DNA from: Hirudinaria manillensis
Taxonomy: Eukaryota; Annelida; Clitellata; Hirudinida; Hirudinidae
Direction: 5' to 3'
Assembly (NCBI GenBank): GCA_034509925.1
Contig: CM067531.1
Span: 6,777,319 to 6,841,318, forward strand
DNA: 64,000 nt
The notes beneath the pieces are model-generated. The model had not been told where the DNA came from. It made no database searches and worked only from the letters and a program-made list of their open reading frames with translations. The translations under genes and the position numbers were made by a program. Below, piece after piece: positions 46,001 through 57,807 of the stretch; the first letter of the stretch is position 1, and every line of letters starts with the position of its first letter.

Positions 46001-48057
46001 GCATAGCATATACAATGCATTCATGTAACTCGATTGTTCTTGTCTTAAATTTCACTATTTGCAAACATTATTCTAATCTTAAAAAAGGTTTTGTTCTTAA
46101 ATCTGAGATGATATCCTCATAGAAAATCAAGCCACTATGTTGATGTAAATATAAATTTAAAGGGTAAAACAAGGACATGCATGCATCCTATGTATTAAAA
46201 AGGTAAGACATTGCAGGATGGAGCCATTTTTCAAAATGGTTTAAGGATTTGAACAGCATCTCCAAGAGAGGAGAATCAGTGATGACATTAAGGTACAATA
46301 ATTGTGGTAGTGGACATACTTTAATGCCACAGAGATAATTCGAATGAGAGCAACGGAGGGCGATATCCCTTATCTATTGATGAGAAACATAAAAGATCAT
46401 AAGAGGATTGGTTTTGAAAGTCTGAGGATTGGAAAAAGCTGAAACGATAGACCTCTGAAACTCCATCTATTGAAGAAGTGTAGATACTGATTTTGGTAAA
46501 TCATTTATGTCTTAAATTTGTAATCCTCATGAAAATTGGTTTGTTATTGAGGAGTTATTGAACATTATTCTTGAACTTTCACTTTCTTAGAAACCCCCAA
46601 GTAAGCATTATGGATATTGCTGATATACTTTGACTTTGCCTGCATGGCAAGATCCCTGTGACAAAACCAACATCTGGGAGGATGGATGCAATCACAGCTA
46701 GTCCTCCATGTTTGACAGTTATGGCTTTTTGTGTTTGACCCCTGCATGGACATAGCCAGTCAATGATTGAGCAGCCTGTTCCATGTTGAGTTGCTGAACA
46801 ATTGAGTTCTTATCATTTATGGTCAGCACACTTGTATATCTTTTAAGCTATTATATTGGATAGAATGTCAACTTCATTGGCAATTGAGCAAATATTGAAA
46901 CAACCTAGCTTCAAGGTGAGGCCACCTCACTAGAGCCATGTGAGTTGAGCATGGAAATAGAGGGTTGAGATAAGGTGGTAGAGCAATGGTGTCCAAGCCA
47001 GGTTTAGGTAGCCAAATATGGAATGACAATAGTTTGGGTTGTCCTAGGGACCATAGTTCTTCAAATGAAATCATAAGATATCAACTGCATGCTGTCATCA
47101 AGGAAATAAGGTGTCAAGATTAGTGATGGTAAAGAAAATTTTCTGAATTGCATGCAAGAGAAGTGGTAAAATGGTTATGATACTGAGTTGAACAATGGTC
47201 AAAGTAGGAACTTCGAGAAACTAAGAAATGAGAGATTGAATTGAAAAACAAACCACACAGTTTTGAAGTGATGTCAAAAACAAATCTGCTGATACCAATG
47301 TCTATTAAATAAATTCAGTCTGTACTCATAAAACAGGCATGATACTTCTGTCGAACCCTTATGATGCACACTCGTTTTTTTTTTGAGAATCTAAGAAGTC
47401 TGTTAAAGGATTCCTATGCTCTGTTAATTTTTTAAGGATAAAAGTAAAATAATGACTTGAATTTTGTAGTTTGGCAGAAAAAAAAAGAAGTTTAGGCATG
47501 TCAAAGGTTCTGAATCTAGTAAAAAGGAGATACCTAATTTGGGAGAGGTCCGTGAAAGTTCAAATATTTTAGAAGTATGTTTTTCTTTAATAAATTAAAT
47601 AAATGTCTTAGTCTTTATTACAAGAAACTAAAATTACTGCTACACTTAGGATGAGGAGGAAGAGGAAGAAGAGGATATAGACCTGTCCAAATATAATTTG
47701 GAAGAGGAAGATGAATCACTTGGGGAAACTCGAGGAGATAAAAGCACATCTTTGGTGACAAGGTAGAAGCAGTTTGATATTGTTTATTGACACCTTATGA
47801 ATAATTCAAAATATATCTTGGGAAATGATAACTTCAGCTCAGCAAGGATGTTGCGCGACAATATCAATCGTGAAGTAAAAGAAACAAATTTGAGACAAAG
47901 AAAAAGCCGGCACTCAAGGTATGAAGGTGATGGTGCCACAAATCAGAATCGTATCATATTCATACTTGAATTCAGGTCAAGATCCAGATCTAGGTCATCT
48001 TCTAGGAAAAGATCATGCAGATCTCCAATGTTTGAGAAAAGGAATGCCAGATGGTAG
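43025..48057 (+). CDS. ZRANB2: Zinc finger Ran-binding domain protein 2, complete
   Basis: Exons: 43025-43077, 44982-45034, 45093-45198, 45259-45341, 45833-45912, 47470-47574, 47650-47762, 47838-47918, 47976-48057; 756 bases, 251 residues. ZRANB2 is a nuclear spliceosome-associated protein whose two RanBP2-type zinc fingers bind single-stranded AGGUAA-like RNA and influence 5' splice site choice. Finger 1: GDWVC with Cys14, Cys19, Cys30, Cys33 around NINFARRSKCNRC. Finger 2: DDWQC with Cys69, Cys72, Cys83, Cys86 around NVNWARRSQCNVC. The block between them, GTEIGKVMAEKSHGLFS, is family-typical. Then come GYGGGYMERDEVIEY, an acidic stretch with DIDLSKYNLEEED, and a very short RS tail (SRSRSRSSSRKR) in place of the long SR-rich region of human ZRANB2 (about 320-330 residues). 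The fifth intron (1.56 kb) carries Tc1 debris, and the first intron an L2 tail and microsatellites. Confidence 0.96.
44096..44215 (+). mobile_element. 3' tail of an L2-type LINE with (ATT)n repeat
   Basis: ctcctctgtagctcatgtg, then ggcgctatataaatgac, then about 75 bases of TTATTATTATTG repeats. Same family as 32872-32935, with a longer repeat tail. It lies in the first ZRANB2 intron. Confidence 0.65.
44877..44900. repeat. (AT)n microsatellite
   Basis: About twelve uninterrupted AT units in the first ZRANB2 intron. Confidence 0.9.
46560..46745 (-). pseudogene. Tc1/mariner transposase fragment
   Basis: Reverse complement near 46740-46690 reads KAITVKHGGLAVIASIL, resembling the [15 protein letters not shown] block of Tc1 transposases that follows the first catalytic aspartate. 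It is short and lies within the fifth intron of ZRANB2. The surrounding 46220-47340 may be further decayed parts. Confidence 0.45.
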
Positions 48058-48114
48058 AGGTTTGGTAAAATATAATTGAATATCCTAGAGGTATTCGAGA
48101 TGCATGAGGATGCT

Positions 48115-48120
48115 AATAAA
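48115..48120 (+). terminator. Polyadenylation signal of ZRANB2
   Basis: AATAAA, 57 bases past the ZRANB2 stop codon. Confidence 0.65.
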
Positions 48121-49054
48121 AAATTATGTGTTTGATTAAGCTCTCTGTGCACCCTTCATTTTCAGGTTTCCATTTGGCAAAGTGTGATGGACTAATCACA
48201 GTGTCTGCACGGGACTTTTTATTAAAATTCTATAAATGGGCTCTGCAGTCATTGTATCTTCAGTTCAGACAAAAGTTGATTAATTCAGCTGCACTGGCTT
48301 AAGCATCATTCAAAGAGCATCAGTTTATCCGAATCAAAAATTGTGCGGGAATGATGTCGTGATTGGTGTGTCTTTGGCGGTGAGAGGTTTTTGCGCTCTT
48401 GGTCAACATAGCCCGTTTAAATAGTCTGCCCATACAATTCAAAGGAAAATAACTATATAAACTTCAAGAATTTGAGACTAATCGGTGGTTAAGGGGAAAA
48501 CGAGGAAGGTCAGAGTATTAACGATTATTTGTTGGATTACATATTGAATCTATAATTACAATTTGAAATCACTTTGCTGTAATTAACGCGCTACGGATCA
48601 CGCTGTTTCGTTGGTGGTTCGTCGCTTATCTGCCGATTGGATCGGTCCGTTGGTTAAACGGTTTGATTGATCAGAACCGTTCCTTTAAGTTTTGAGTGCC
48701 TAGCATGTCTTCTGTCGAAAGCGCTTAGATTTATGGAATTTTTATGTCGCTGATGATGACGGGAAAATTATATGTGCGATGCAGTGGGGCGGATAGCCGA
48801 TAGACTGGCGAAAATTTTGACCTGGCCAATTATCTTTGGTGCGCCATTAAGGTGTGGTATCGCGTTTATCACTGGCGTGTCATCTGTTTCTAACCAGTGG
48901 CTTATCACATAGATATGGGGGCATGAACCATTGGAGTGGCATTTTGTTGGTTACAGATAAAAACCTGAAACTTGGTCTGTATGTGACTAAGGCTGGTATT
49001 ATCGCTGGATTTAAAAATCCTTGTTGAAAAAACCACTTAGATTGTCATTTTTCT
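48121..49054. other. Intergenic, unassigned GC-richer segment
   Basis: The stretch 48330-49000 is noticeably richer in G and T than its flanks (ctgtttcgttggtggttcg and similar). It looks like a mobile element by composition, but I found no protein block. Confidence 0.35.
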
Positions 49055-49245
49055 GAGTGGCCATAAGCATTTCTATGCCTAAAAATGATGTTTTTGTTGA
49101 ATTTACACTTAATTCTTAAAGTAAAAAAATTAAGATATATATTCTGTGTGGATGCTGTACATATGCTCTTATCTTGGACTTTGTATGACTTTTAAAATCA
49201 AGGTTATCGTAAAAAAGTGATAGGCCAAAAAGTTTCTACTGCTGC
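49055..49245 (+). mobile_element. 3' end of a second copy of the 28788-30340 Tc1 family
   Basis: Runs colinear with 30130-30340: ggccataagcat..ttctatgcctaaaaat, ttacactta..ttcttaaagta, aaaatcaaggttatc..taaaaaa, then ataggcc and a degraded inverted repeat ending tctac..ctg. Only the 3' UTR and right end survive. Confidence 0.75.
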
Positions 49246-49532
49246 GTCTCCCAAGCCAAGACCAGTTGATGTGGGCTAGATGGGTAGACCATCTTCAGCC
49301 AATTTGGTGCTCTTATGTTCGGTGTTTGCTGAAAAAGAAGGTTTTTTTTTTATTCACTCTGAAGATCATTGTAGTAAAAGTTTTTGAATTTCTCGAACAC
49401 TTTCGCTTTTTCTCTATTTGATTTATGACGTCTCCACAACGATTGAAATAGAGACAGACTAGGACTTCAAATTTCCTGATCCAAGTTGTCTTTTGTCCGA
49501 CTCTGAATCGATGGATTTGGTCACTCCAGAAG

Positions 49533-49640
49533 AACTACAGTACCATAACTTCAGCGCCTTTTATCGTTTATCCTTCCTACACATAAATTACCGAAGTCTT
49601 AGAAACAAAATTATCGACCTCTCCAAAGACCATGGGTCAG
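49533..49640 (+). mobile_element. LINE endonuclease start fragment
   Basis: LSFLHINYRSLRNKIIDLS at about 49565-49622 matches the opening of AP-type endonucleases in CR1/jockey-like LINEs (NIRSLRNKIDEL). Nothing downstream continues it. Confidence 0.6.
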
Positions 49641-50723
49641 CTTCATTACTTTTATGTTTTTATTTTTTGCTATACTCACATAGTAATGTGTTACTAATTC
49701 CAGTTATGATTATAAAATGCTCTCTTAGCTAAAGTATTACCTCGTACATTTATTCAAAGCTTCAATTATGTCATGCTTCTATGCTTGACAACATTGCGAT
49801 GATTTGCAAAGTAAAATTTGATTATGAATGAAAGTCCATGGAAAAATCTATTTTTGCTTTTCAGAGAGATTTCAGAGATTAAAGATGGCGTCTCTTTCCT
49901 GTACAGCAAATAATGTTTTGTTGCAGTTGTCATAAAATTGTGCTACTGTAATGTGAAGTTTAATAATTTTATTTTTGTTATGATGAAATTTTGTAAATTA
50001 TTCTTTTTATATGTGCTGATTTATCGAGTTTGCATAAATTAGCATTTAATATTTTTTAACAAACCAGGCTACTTTTTTTATTGTCATAAAAATAGGCACA
50101 ATTTATTTTCTTAGGACACAGCATAGTTTTTTTACGATTGGTAAAATACAAAAATTTTTTTTTTAGCTAATAGTGTATGCAGGAACGTTGGTTATTCTTC
50201 AATTGGACTAACGCTATTGGCGGAAGTAGATGTTTTGGTTATTTCAGAGCCATCAAATCACATATTATTTTAAAAATATTATGTTCAAAACATTAAACCG
50301 AAATGGTTTATCAAGGTTCGGCACTGTTAATTTGGTTACCAATTTTCGTAGGCACGAATATTTTTACTTATCCAACCATAGTGCCGTTAAGATCTTCAAA
50401 AAGTAAAAGTTATTGTTTATTCACAAAGATTTCACTGATAAGTTGCAAGTGGCAATTATAAATGTTATCTTCGTCCAGAATCAGAGAGTAAATTAATAAT
50501 TTTATAATCCTACAGTTAGCTTTGTAAAGCCTACATTTCTAACATCGACTGAATATTAGTACGAATTCTGATTACCTTATATCTAAAAATATATTATTAA
50601 AATAGATTATTGAAAAGGAAAGAATGGTCATCAACAAATGTAATAAGCATATAAAATCTACGTATTTGAAAGTATCTGTATTCTTGCCATAATTTCCTAA
50701 CTTACAATAGTATAATAAACCTT
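49641..50723. other. Intergenic, nothing recognised
   Basis: AT-rich spacer between the LINE fragment and the 3' end of the lysyl oxidase-like gene. It should contain that gene's 3' UTR (minus strand). No open frame of note. Confidence 0.5.
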
Positions 50724-53700
50724 TTATCCCCTTCCAATAACGCAATTGGTAGCTTTGATGTCATACCCGCTGTAGTAAATGTTGCACAAAACTGCGTTGT
50801 TGTTGAAGTCCAGTTCGGCAATTTTGTAGTTCGGATTCACATGAACCTATCAAAATTAATAAAAATTGTGCTGTGATATTCACTGAATAAAATATAACAT
50901 CCAACAGAAATTGATCGTCAATGAATAATAATGGTAAGCTGCTAATGGCGATACCGATACTTAGTTATGTTTATGGGCTTTTTACTCTAAGAGTATAGCT
51001 ATCGCTGATAGTTTTTAGAAGTTAATATTGAAAGTTTTGACATTTAATCAACATAACAAGGAATTTAAATATTTCGGTTATGAATTCGTTTATTCAAAAA
51101 AAACAAAAATTTGAAGTATACACAGATCATGCCCAAAAAAAATCACAAATTCATCAATGGTTTATCCCAAGGGAATTTAATTCCCGTCTAGGGAATAAAT
51201 AATATGATTATTTAGTCATAATTCCATTTTTAGGAATAAACTCAAGAAAAAAATATTTATTGCATAACTAAACCAGGAAAGGATCTGGTGGGCCGCACAT
51301 AACAGTGAAATTCACTGCTGAGCTGCTGCGGGCCGCACAAAAAACCTCGGGGAACAATTTTGCCAATTTTCCTACGTATCAAGATCTGACCAGATATCTA
51401 TATAAACTAGAGGCCAGGAGAGGAGGCGGAAAGAGGAACAAGATCGAGTTAGCACATCAGGGCAAGTGGACAACGTGGGAAGATGTGATTCTGTGATCCC
51501 TTACCTGGAGCGACTTATGGAAGACGTCCCCACCCGCTGGCGGCTGGCCTTTGAGATAACATCGATTTATGATCAGTTGCTTTCCAAGAACAATCTAAGG
51601 AGGTGAGAGGTAGAAGACGCAAAATGCGGACTCTGGCGGAACCGAGACATTACATCATATGCTCAACAACCGCAAATATGCCCTTGCCCTAGGTCGGTAT
51701 AGGTGGCGACACAACCAAGTCCTACGAGAAGTGTTCGAGGCCACCAAAGTAACGGTATCCAGAGCAAACTCGGGCGCTATATCCAAGCAACGGAAGATTT
51801 ACTTCCTGTGCGAGGGCATCGGACTCCTCTGCAGAAAAAGGTCAAACGCCAAAAAAGGATATCCTTGCAGAGGCAAACGACTGGACAGTCGCAGCCGATT
51901 TATAAGGGGTGAGGCACTATCCCAGGTACTGATTGAGAGTGGCAATAGGCCGGATATGGTGCTGATGTCGCCGTCGTCAGATGTCGTCATTCTGGTGGAG
52001 TTGACGGTCCCATGGGAGGATAGAATAGAATACAGTAATGCGCTGAAAAGTATGCAGATCTGGCGGAAGCTAAAGCGTTCAGAACTGACTTCTTCCCAAT
52101 AGAAGTTTGCGCAAGGGGCGTAGTCGGCAATTTGACTTATGTATTCCTTACAAAAACAGGCCTATCTAGCCGAGAAAGAACGAAGACGATGACAAAGATG
52201 TCTGAAGCAGCAGAGGCAGCATCGTTCTGGATCTGGCAAATGAGAGGCAACGGAGAAAGCCGCCGATCTCCGGCCAGAATAGAACCACCGAGGCAATTCA
52301 TTGTCCGAGAGGCGCGGAGCCGGTGATAGAGATTTCTATTACCGTGCGCCGCTCTAGAGAAAATTTAACGCCCAACATGATACTATTGGGCGGCAGAGTT
52401 GACGGTAAGAAGGCCACCGAGAGTTACAAGGGCAAGGTGGCTTCGCTTCAGTAAGGGAGTGAAGTCGCTCCAGTCTGGCAAGTGACGGTATAAAGAGAGC
52501 CATCCATACCCGAAAGTACCGGAGTCCACGCACGGAAAACCGACAGGGACATCCGTCTGATCACCGAATGCAGCCCATCCCGGAGAACGTCAGGGGTTTC
52601 AAAGGGCCGAAACGTTTGAAGATGGGGGACCTCCTCTGAGTATCCCTGTTGGAGAGCTCCGAGGAGGAGTTTCTTACACCTAAACTGAGATATGCCAAGT
52701 GCATAAAAGAAAAATCACAGATAATGAGGATCACGCTTTAAGAAGAGACTGCGATCTGGCTAGAGTATGGACTATACTGTGTGGACACTATTCGGTGTTT
52801 CAATGTTGAAAAAGTAGAACGACATTAATAGTCAGATGAAAATATTGAAAAATTAATATTAATGAGGCATCTAGGTAGAGTTCACAATCTCCCGAGACAG
52901 AGATTTCTAAGCTGGTAAAATATAATCAAAATTTTATCAATGTTGCACAGACCAGTCTTTAACTTGAAACGATGACCCTATGTGGCCGGGTATGTTGGTG
53001 GCAGTAGATAGGATCGAAGGTGAAATCAACGATTTAGAAAAAACTTGCTAGTTGGTCTTATTATGAAAAAACGTCTTATTTTGGAAAACGTAGCAAAATG
53101 GAGAAAGGACAAAAAAGGACATTGAAAGAAACTAAATTTATCGGTCTCCGAAATGTCAAAAATAGCTAAATTTAAGCTAATAGCTAAATATTACTAAAAT
53201 GAGCGATTTTGTCTTGTAAGTGTGGCCGAACTTTCACGCCTATTTTATTAAAAACACAGCCATTTTGCATGGCACTACTCCTGTTTAATAAAGTATATTT
53301 TTATATTCCCCGAACCTGTGCATATTGACTGGTAAATATTTTTAATAACAAACTTTCGGTTGACGCTCATTAAGAACTAATGTGTTGTAACTTGTAGCCC
53401 CCTTGGCTGAAAGTGGAACTTTTTTTTTACCTTGGGCATCTCCAAGGGTTAAACTGCGCAAATTTAATTCATACTTTTAGAGTATAGTATCCAGGGTCTA
53501 TGTCTGTTACGTCAATCCATTGACAATCGATGTCATGTAAATAGTCGTCTGCACAGCCCACGCTGATTCCTGAAATTTTTACAATAGTTATTATTTATAT
53601 TATAATATTTATATTATTAATATTACAATAATTATTTGTTGAATTTTAATATTTTTGTTAATCACGCTCGACAAATTCATTACTCCAGCTGAATTTGTTA

Positions 53701-56700
53701 GGAAAGTTTCTGTTATGATTTAAAAAAAAACCTTGATCTCCAAATCCTTTGCAAGCATATTTTTTTGCTGATCCGTTTTTGCACTGCACATCTTCCAGAC
53801 AAAAACTGGCTTTATGGCCTTCAGCCACCCGATTTCCCCTATTGTCTAAAATATCATAGCGGGCAAACACTTGCATGCTGTGGTAGTGCCTGTCATAATG
53901 TGCAATATTAATGTATAAATTAATATAATGATAATAACATGTATTTTATATTACTACATACTGTATATTGTGTTGCATTACGATCGGACTAATAAATTTG
54001 AGTATATTATATTTGAGCTTATATTTTGTTTAGGCATATATAATTAGTTATATATTATATGCACGAGTAGTTATATTTGTAGATTAAATTTGGATTTTAT
54101 AAATTGTTTTAATATTATGGGATTGTAGAACATATAATTTACATATACAATAGAACATATGTCTTCATAACATCTTATCTTAATTAACTCCTAAAAATTT
54201 TTTTTTGTCGCAGGGCCTCTAAAATCTCAGTTGCCCATTCTGCTTATTTTCTAATCCAGCACTTGACAAAATCCTCACTCTTTCCTTCTGAATGCACTGC
54301 GTCACTTTGCCTTATCTTCAGAAAATCTAATGATTCCTTTTGATCCTAGCCTTGTCTAGCCTTGGAACCCTTCTTATAAGCATTTGAACTTTGAAGTTTA
54401 AGATAATTTTCAGTATTACATAATTAGGAAACGCCAAAAATAATTTCCTTGTTAGTTAAGTAAAACGGGACTGATATGAAGCATTACCTGAAAAAATTAA
54501 TAAATACTGAAATTTTGTAAAAATCGTGTAAATTACATCTTATATAATTCTCTTATTATTTGCTTCCCCGGCCCTGGCTAAAATTGACCCCGGTCGATTA
54601 GCATCAAGTGAACTTCAGCTTTCTTCAAAATGCCAACCATATTCACATTTCGAATTTATGGTTCAATATTTTCCTTCTTTATTAAATGTGCATTTTTGTG
54701 CGGAAAATAGATTTAGGGAACGATTGTATCTAAAAGCGAAATATTTTATTTCTAATGCGTTAAAGGTTTCCGCTTTTGAACACATATTTACACTCCCCAT
54801 GTTAATCTCCGACACGGTTCCCCGGCTAAATCTGCCTTGGTCGATCACTAGGGATGGATAAACAATTTCCTGTTAAGAAATTCGCCCCGAATATGTATTT
54901 TTTGAATATGAATTTATGTAATAGGACGGAATGAGAGACAACTGATTACTCTTAATAAATCAAATTAGTTTATCGACAGAACTGTTAATGCATTCAAATG
55001 AATCAAAATTTGTAATACTGGCTACGTTGTGCCAGTCATATATTTGAAACTTTGATAAAAATCTCACATGTGACACAGATGCCACTCCCAATCCTGCTTT
55101 CTTAGTTCAGGTCGAAAGTCAGCTGTTCCAAAATTCCATATGCTGCTTGAAAAACGCAGCAGACGTCTTCTATGCATATGCCAGTCTGTTAAACAATATA
55201 ATTCAAAATATCTGCATTATTTCGTTCAACAAAACATAGTGTAACTTATGGCCATCTAAATTTTAAATAATGTATTTCAAAATGTGTGTTTAATATTTCA
55301 AGGACAAAAATTTCGATTTTTTTAAAGATTTTTAACATTCCATAGTTTTGCATTCTGCATGTCATTGATAACCCTTGAACTGTTCTTCTCCCTCCGTATT
55401 TCGATTTAGCAACTTTAGAAGTTAGTTGCGACAATGAGCGCCAAAATCTCAGGAGATCTGGAGCAAGCATCCAAGACCATAACAAACATCCCTCTTCTTA
55501 TTAGTCTAAAAAACCGGTTGTGGATCCTTTCGAATCCGCTACTCTCCGATGACCATAAACATAACTTCTTTCCCCCAGGCATCCCTGCCACACCTCGGTT
55601 TAGACCATGATTCTCGAGTTCATCCTCAACATCCCTGTCCATACCTCTCTAATAAACACTTTTTTAGTGCATACACCCTTTCCCGAGCCATCCCTCAAGA
55701 CATGAAAGATCACAGCCCCACATAGGCCAGCTACCGGAATAAGGAATTGCAGCGCATTAGAAAAAGGTTTTTTCTAAACTCATAATAACCAACAGGTTCT
55801 ACTTCGAACTCATTCCCAATATGAAGAATGTACAAATTTCTCTGCATTCCCACGGTAGATCACTAAGCACCGTTTTTCTCTGTCATCTCTTCAGTGGCGT
55901 ACCAACTGCTTTCACCCCCACCCCTTTTGTTTATATCAAATTTCCGGAAAGACCTCAAAATATTTATTTCCATGGGATTAACCAATAATTTAATTTTAGA
56001 TTGTGGCTATTAGCCGAAGACTTGCACCTTATTACAAAGCTTACAAAAGCTAACATGTATCAACATGGTTGATGTAAGCGCCAAATAGTACCATATTATA
56101 ACTATCTTAAAATTTGTTACTTTTCACTCAAAATAAGAGAAGACATTAGCTCCGAGAGCTGCCATAATATGTGTCTAATTTGCGATAAATGAAATTTTCT
56201 TTACAGCTTGATTCTGAACTAGAATTGTTGGCACCCGTTTTTAAATTTTATTTTAAATTTATTTGTATTATTTAGAACATAAATTTCCCAGCAAACAATT
56301 TGCACAACTAATTCAAAAACTTATTTTCTATCGTTATATAAGTAACAATTTTTAGAAATGCTTTTCAAATATAGAACAAACTGCTTGTTAGAAATAATAA
56401 CTAGAACAACTTACCATATCTAGATTTTTTAATTTCAAATGCGGATGGTGCAGCACAATTTTCTTCCATTGCACATTGAAGGTAATACATGGCTTGATCG
56501 TGCAAGTGCACGGTTTTTTCAACCAGGGTGGCATTGGGAACTAAATCCGGTAGTTCTTATGAATGATGATTGAATTATGCCTTAATAACTTTTTTTGTAG
56601 TGGTATAATATAATCAACACAACAAAATATCTTGAGAAAATTTTATAGAAGTGGTGTTTGAATTACATATCAGGCCAATGGAAAAGCTAATAGATAGAAC

Positions 56701-57807
56701 TATTATTAAAATTCTTATAAACCTTATTATTCAGAATAAATCTTCTTGTAATACTTACTTGATGTGCATATGACTCCTGCTACCCGCGCAGCTTTTGAGC
56801 AGGTGGCATCCGTTCCGATTTGTTCATGATAGCATTCATGCAGAAAAGATTCATCACCATCACATTTAATCCCCTTAAAAGCTTTTGTTAAGTTCTCACC
56901 ACGAAAAAAATTCGACTACAACATAATAGAACTTTTGGTTTTATTCATCAAATATTTGCCGAATAAAATACCTGAAGCGCATTTTGAGCGTAGTCCATGC
57001 CTAATTGGCGACAGACGACCATAGCCTCAAATATACTCCATTCGTCTCCACAAATAACGTTCCATTCTTCAGCTATTTTAACTTCAACTCGACCTTCTTT
57101 AGGTGTTCTTCCATTTGTTATGCGTACATCGTAAAACTCGAAAACATATCAAAACATATACTTTAATCAGTATTATTTCTATAAAAAAGATAATTTCATT
57201 ACCGAAAGAGTGTGAATGCTTTTAGCTTTATTCCTATCTCTATGATTGAAGTTATTTGGAATTTTATTTTCTGGAGTTGCCTTGGCTGTTTGAAGCGGGG
57301 CTTTCGAGCTGGATGAGATATCGACAATAGTCGAACATGATACACCTGCAGCTTCTTTTTTATTGCAGTTATGTCGACCAAATGGTTCGTGTCGACATTG
57401 CAACAACTCTGTCTCATCACCATAGCACTGAACATTATCCAGACCAATGTCTGCAAGAAAAAGCAACTCCATTCATAATTTAAGCAATTAATATAAATAC
57501 CATAAATATAAATACCATATTTTGTATCTCCAAAATATGACCGAGATAAAGCTCTTAATGCAATTCCCAACTTTAGAGAACGGCAAACAACTCTAGCGGA
57601 ATAAATATTCCATCCATCGTCACAAACGGACCACAATTTTCCATCTTTGAATATTAGAACATTTCCTGATATCATATTTTCCGAAGGATTTTCGGTGATA
57701 TTTTCAAAAAGCACTTCTCCTTCAGTAAAATTTGTATACAAAACGCCATTGCAAGAAGCTGCAAATGAAATTATTAATGCAATTTCAAAAGATAACATTT
57801 TTAGCAT
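50724..57807 (-). CDS. Lysyl oxidase-like amine oxidase with two SRCR domains, complete
   Basis: Exons (minus): 57807-57516, 57450-57203, 57136-56972, 56915-56759, 56555-56415, 55185-55068, 53889-53732, 53569-53475, 50846-50724; 1497 bases, 498 residues. LOX-family enzymes oxidise lysines of collagen and elastin outside the cell. A signal peptide ([19 protein letters not shown]) leads to SRCR 1 (about 36-150: [38 protein letters not shown]), a linker, then SRCR 2 (about 185-290: [28 protein letters not shown]). The catalytic part starts [12 protein letters not shown], with [19 protein letters not shown] and DFRP. Copper ligands His370, 373, 375, 377 lie in [13 protein letters not shown]. Lys400 ([13 protein letters not shown]) and Tyr436 ([14 protein letters not shown]) are placed to form the lysyl tyrosylquinone, 36 apart as in human LOXL2. 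It ends [14 protein letters not shown]. Vertebrate LOXL2-4 have four SRCRs, so two is short. A second Met at 57798 could also start it. Confidence 0.94.
51285..52720 (+). mobile_element. R2-like element fragment: zinc knuckle plus restriction-like endonuclease region
   Basis: GC-rich insert in the last LOXL intron, opposite strand. In three frames it reads [40 protein letters not shown], a degraded CGLCG...H...C knuckle near 51625-51665, [11 protein letters not shown] (51692), [20 protein letters not shown] and LTVPWE (51944-52018), then [18 protein letters not shown] (52189-52242). The order zinc knuckle, RHN, PD..E.T is that of the C-terminal restriction-like (PD-(D/E)XK) endonuclease of R2/R4-type LINEs. 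No reverse transcriptase is present here or in the other copies in this window. Few stops remain, so it is the youngest copy of the family. Confidence 0.65.
53097..53180 (+). pseudogene. Tc1 transposase N-terminal scrap
   Basis: The atggagaaaggacaaa start, a run on ttgaaagaaact and a tttccgaaatgtcaaaa-like block match the start of the plus-strand Tc1 copy at 22824-22890. Only about 30 codons remain, inside the last LOXL intron. Confidence 0.5.
54563..54850. repeat. Short direct repeats flanking about 230 bases
   Basis: cccggccctggctaaaattg followed by accccggtcgat at 54568-54598 resembles cccggctaaatctgccttgg followed by tcgatc at 54821-54846. The GC-rich repeats stand out in an AT-rich LOXL intron. 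They may be the ends of an unidentified small element. Confidence 0.4.

Noticed and set aside
54658..54861. Overlapping frames on both strands (67 and 61 codons)
   Set aside because: Mirror frames in a LOXL intron between short direct repeats, with no recognisable product.
55380..55980. GC-richer block in a LOXL intron that might be a LINE
   Set aside because: A few LINE-like words appear ([15 protein letters not shown]), but no catalytic block could be identified, so it was left unannotated.
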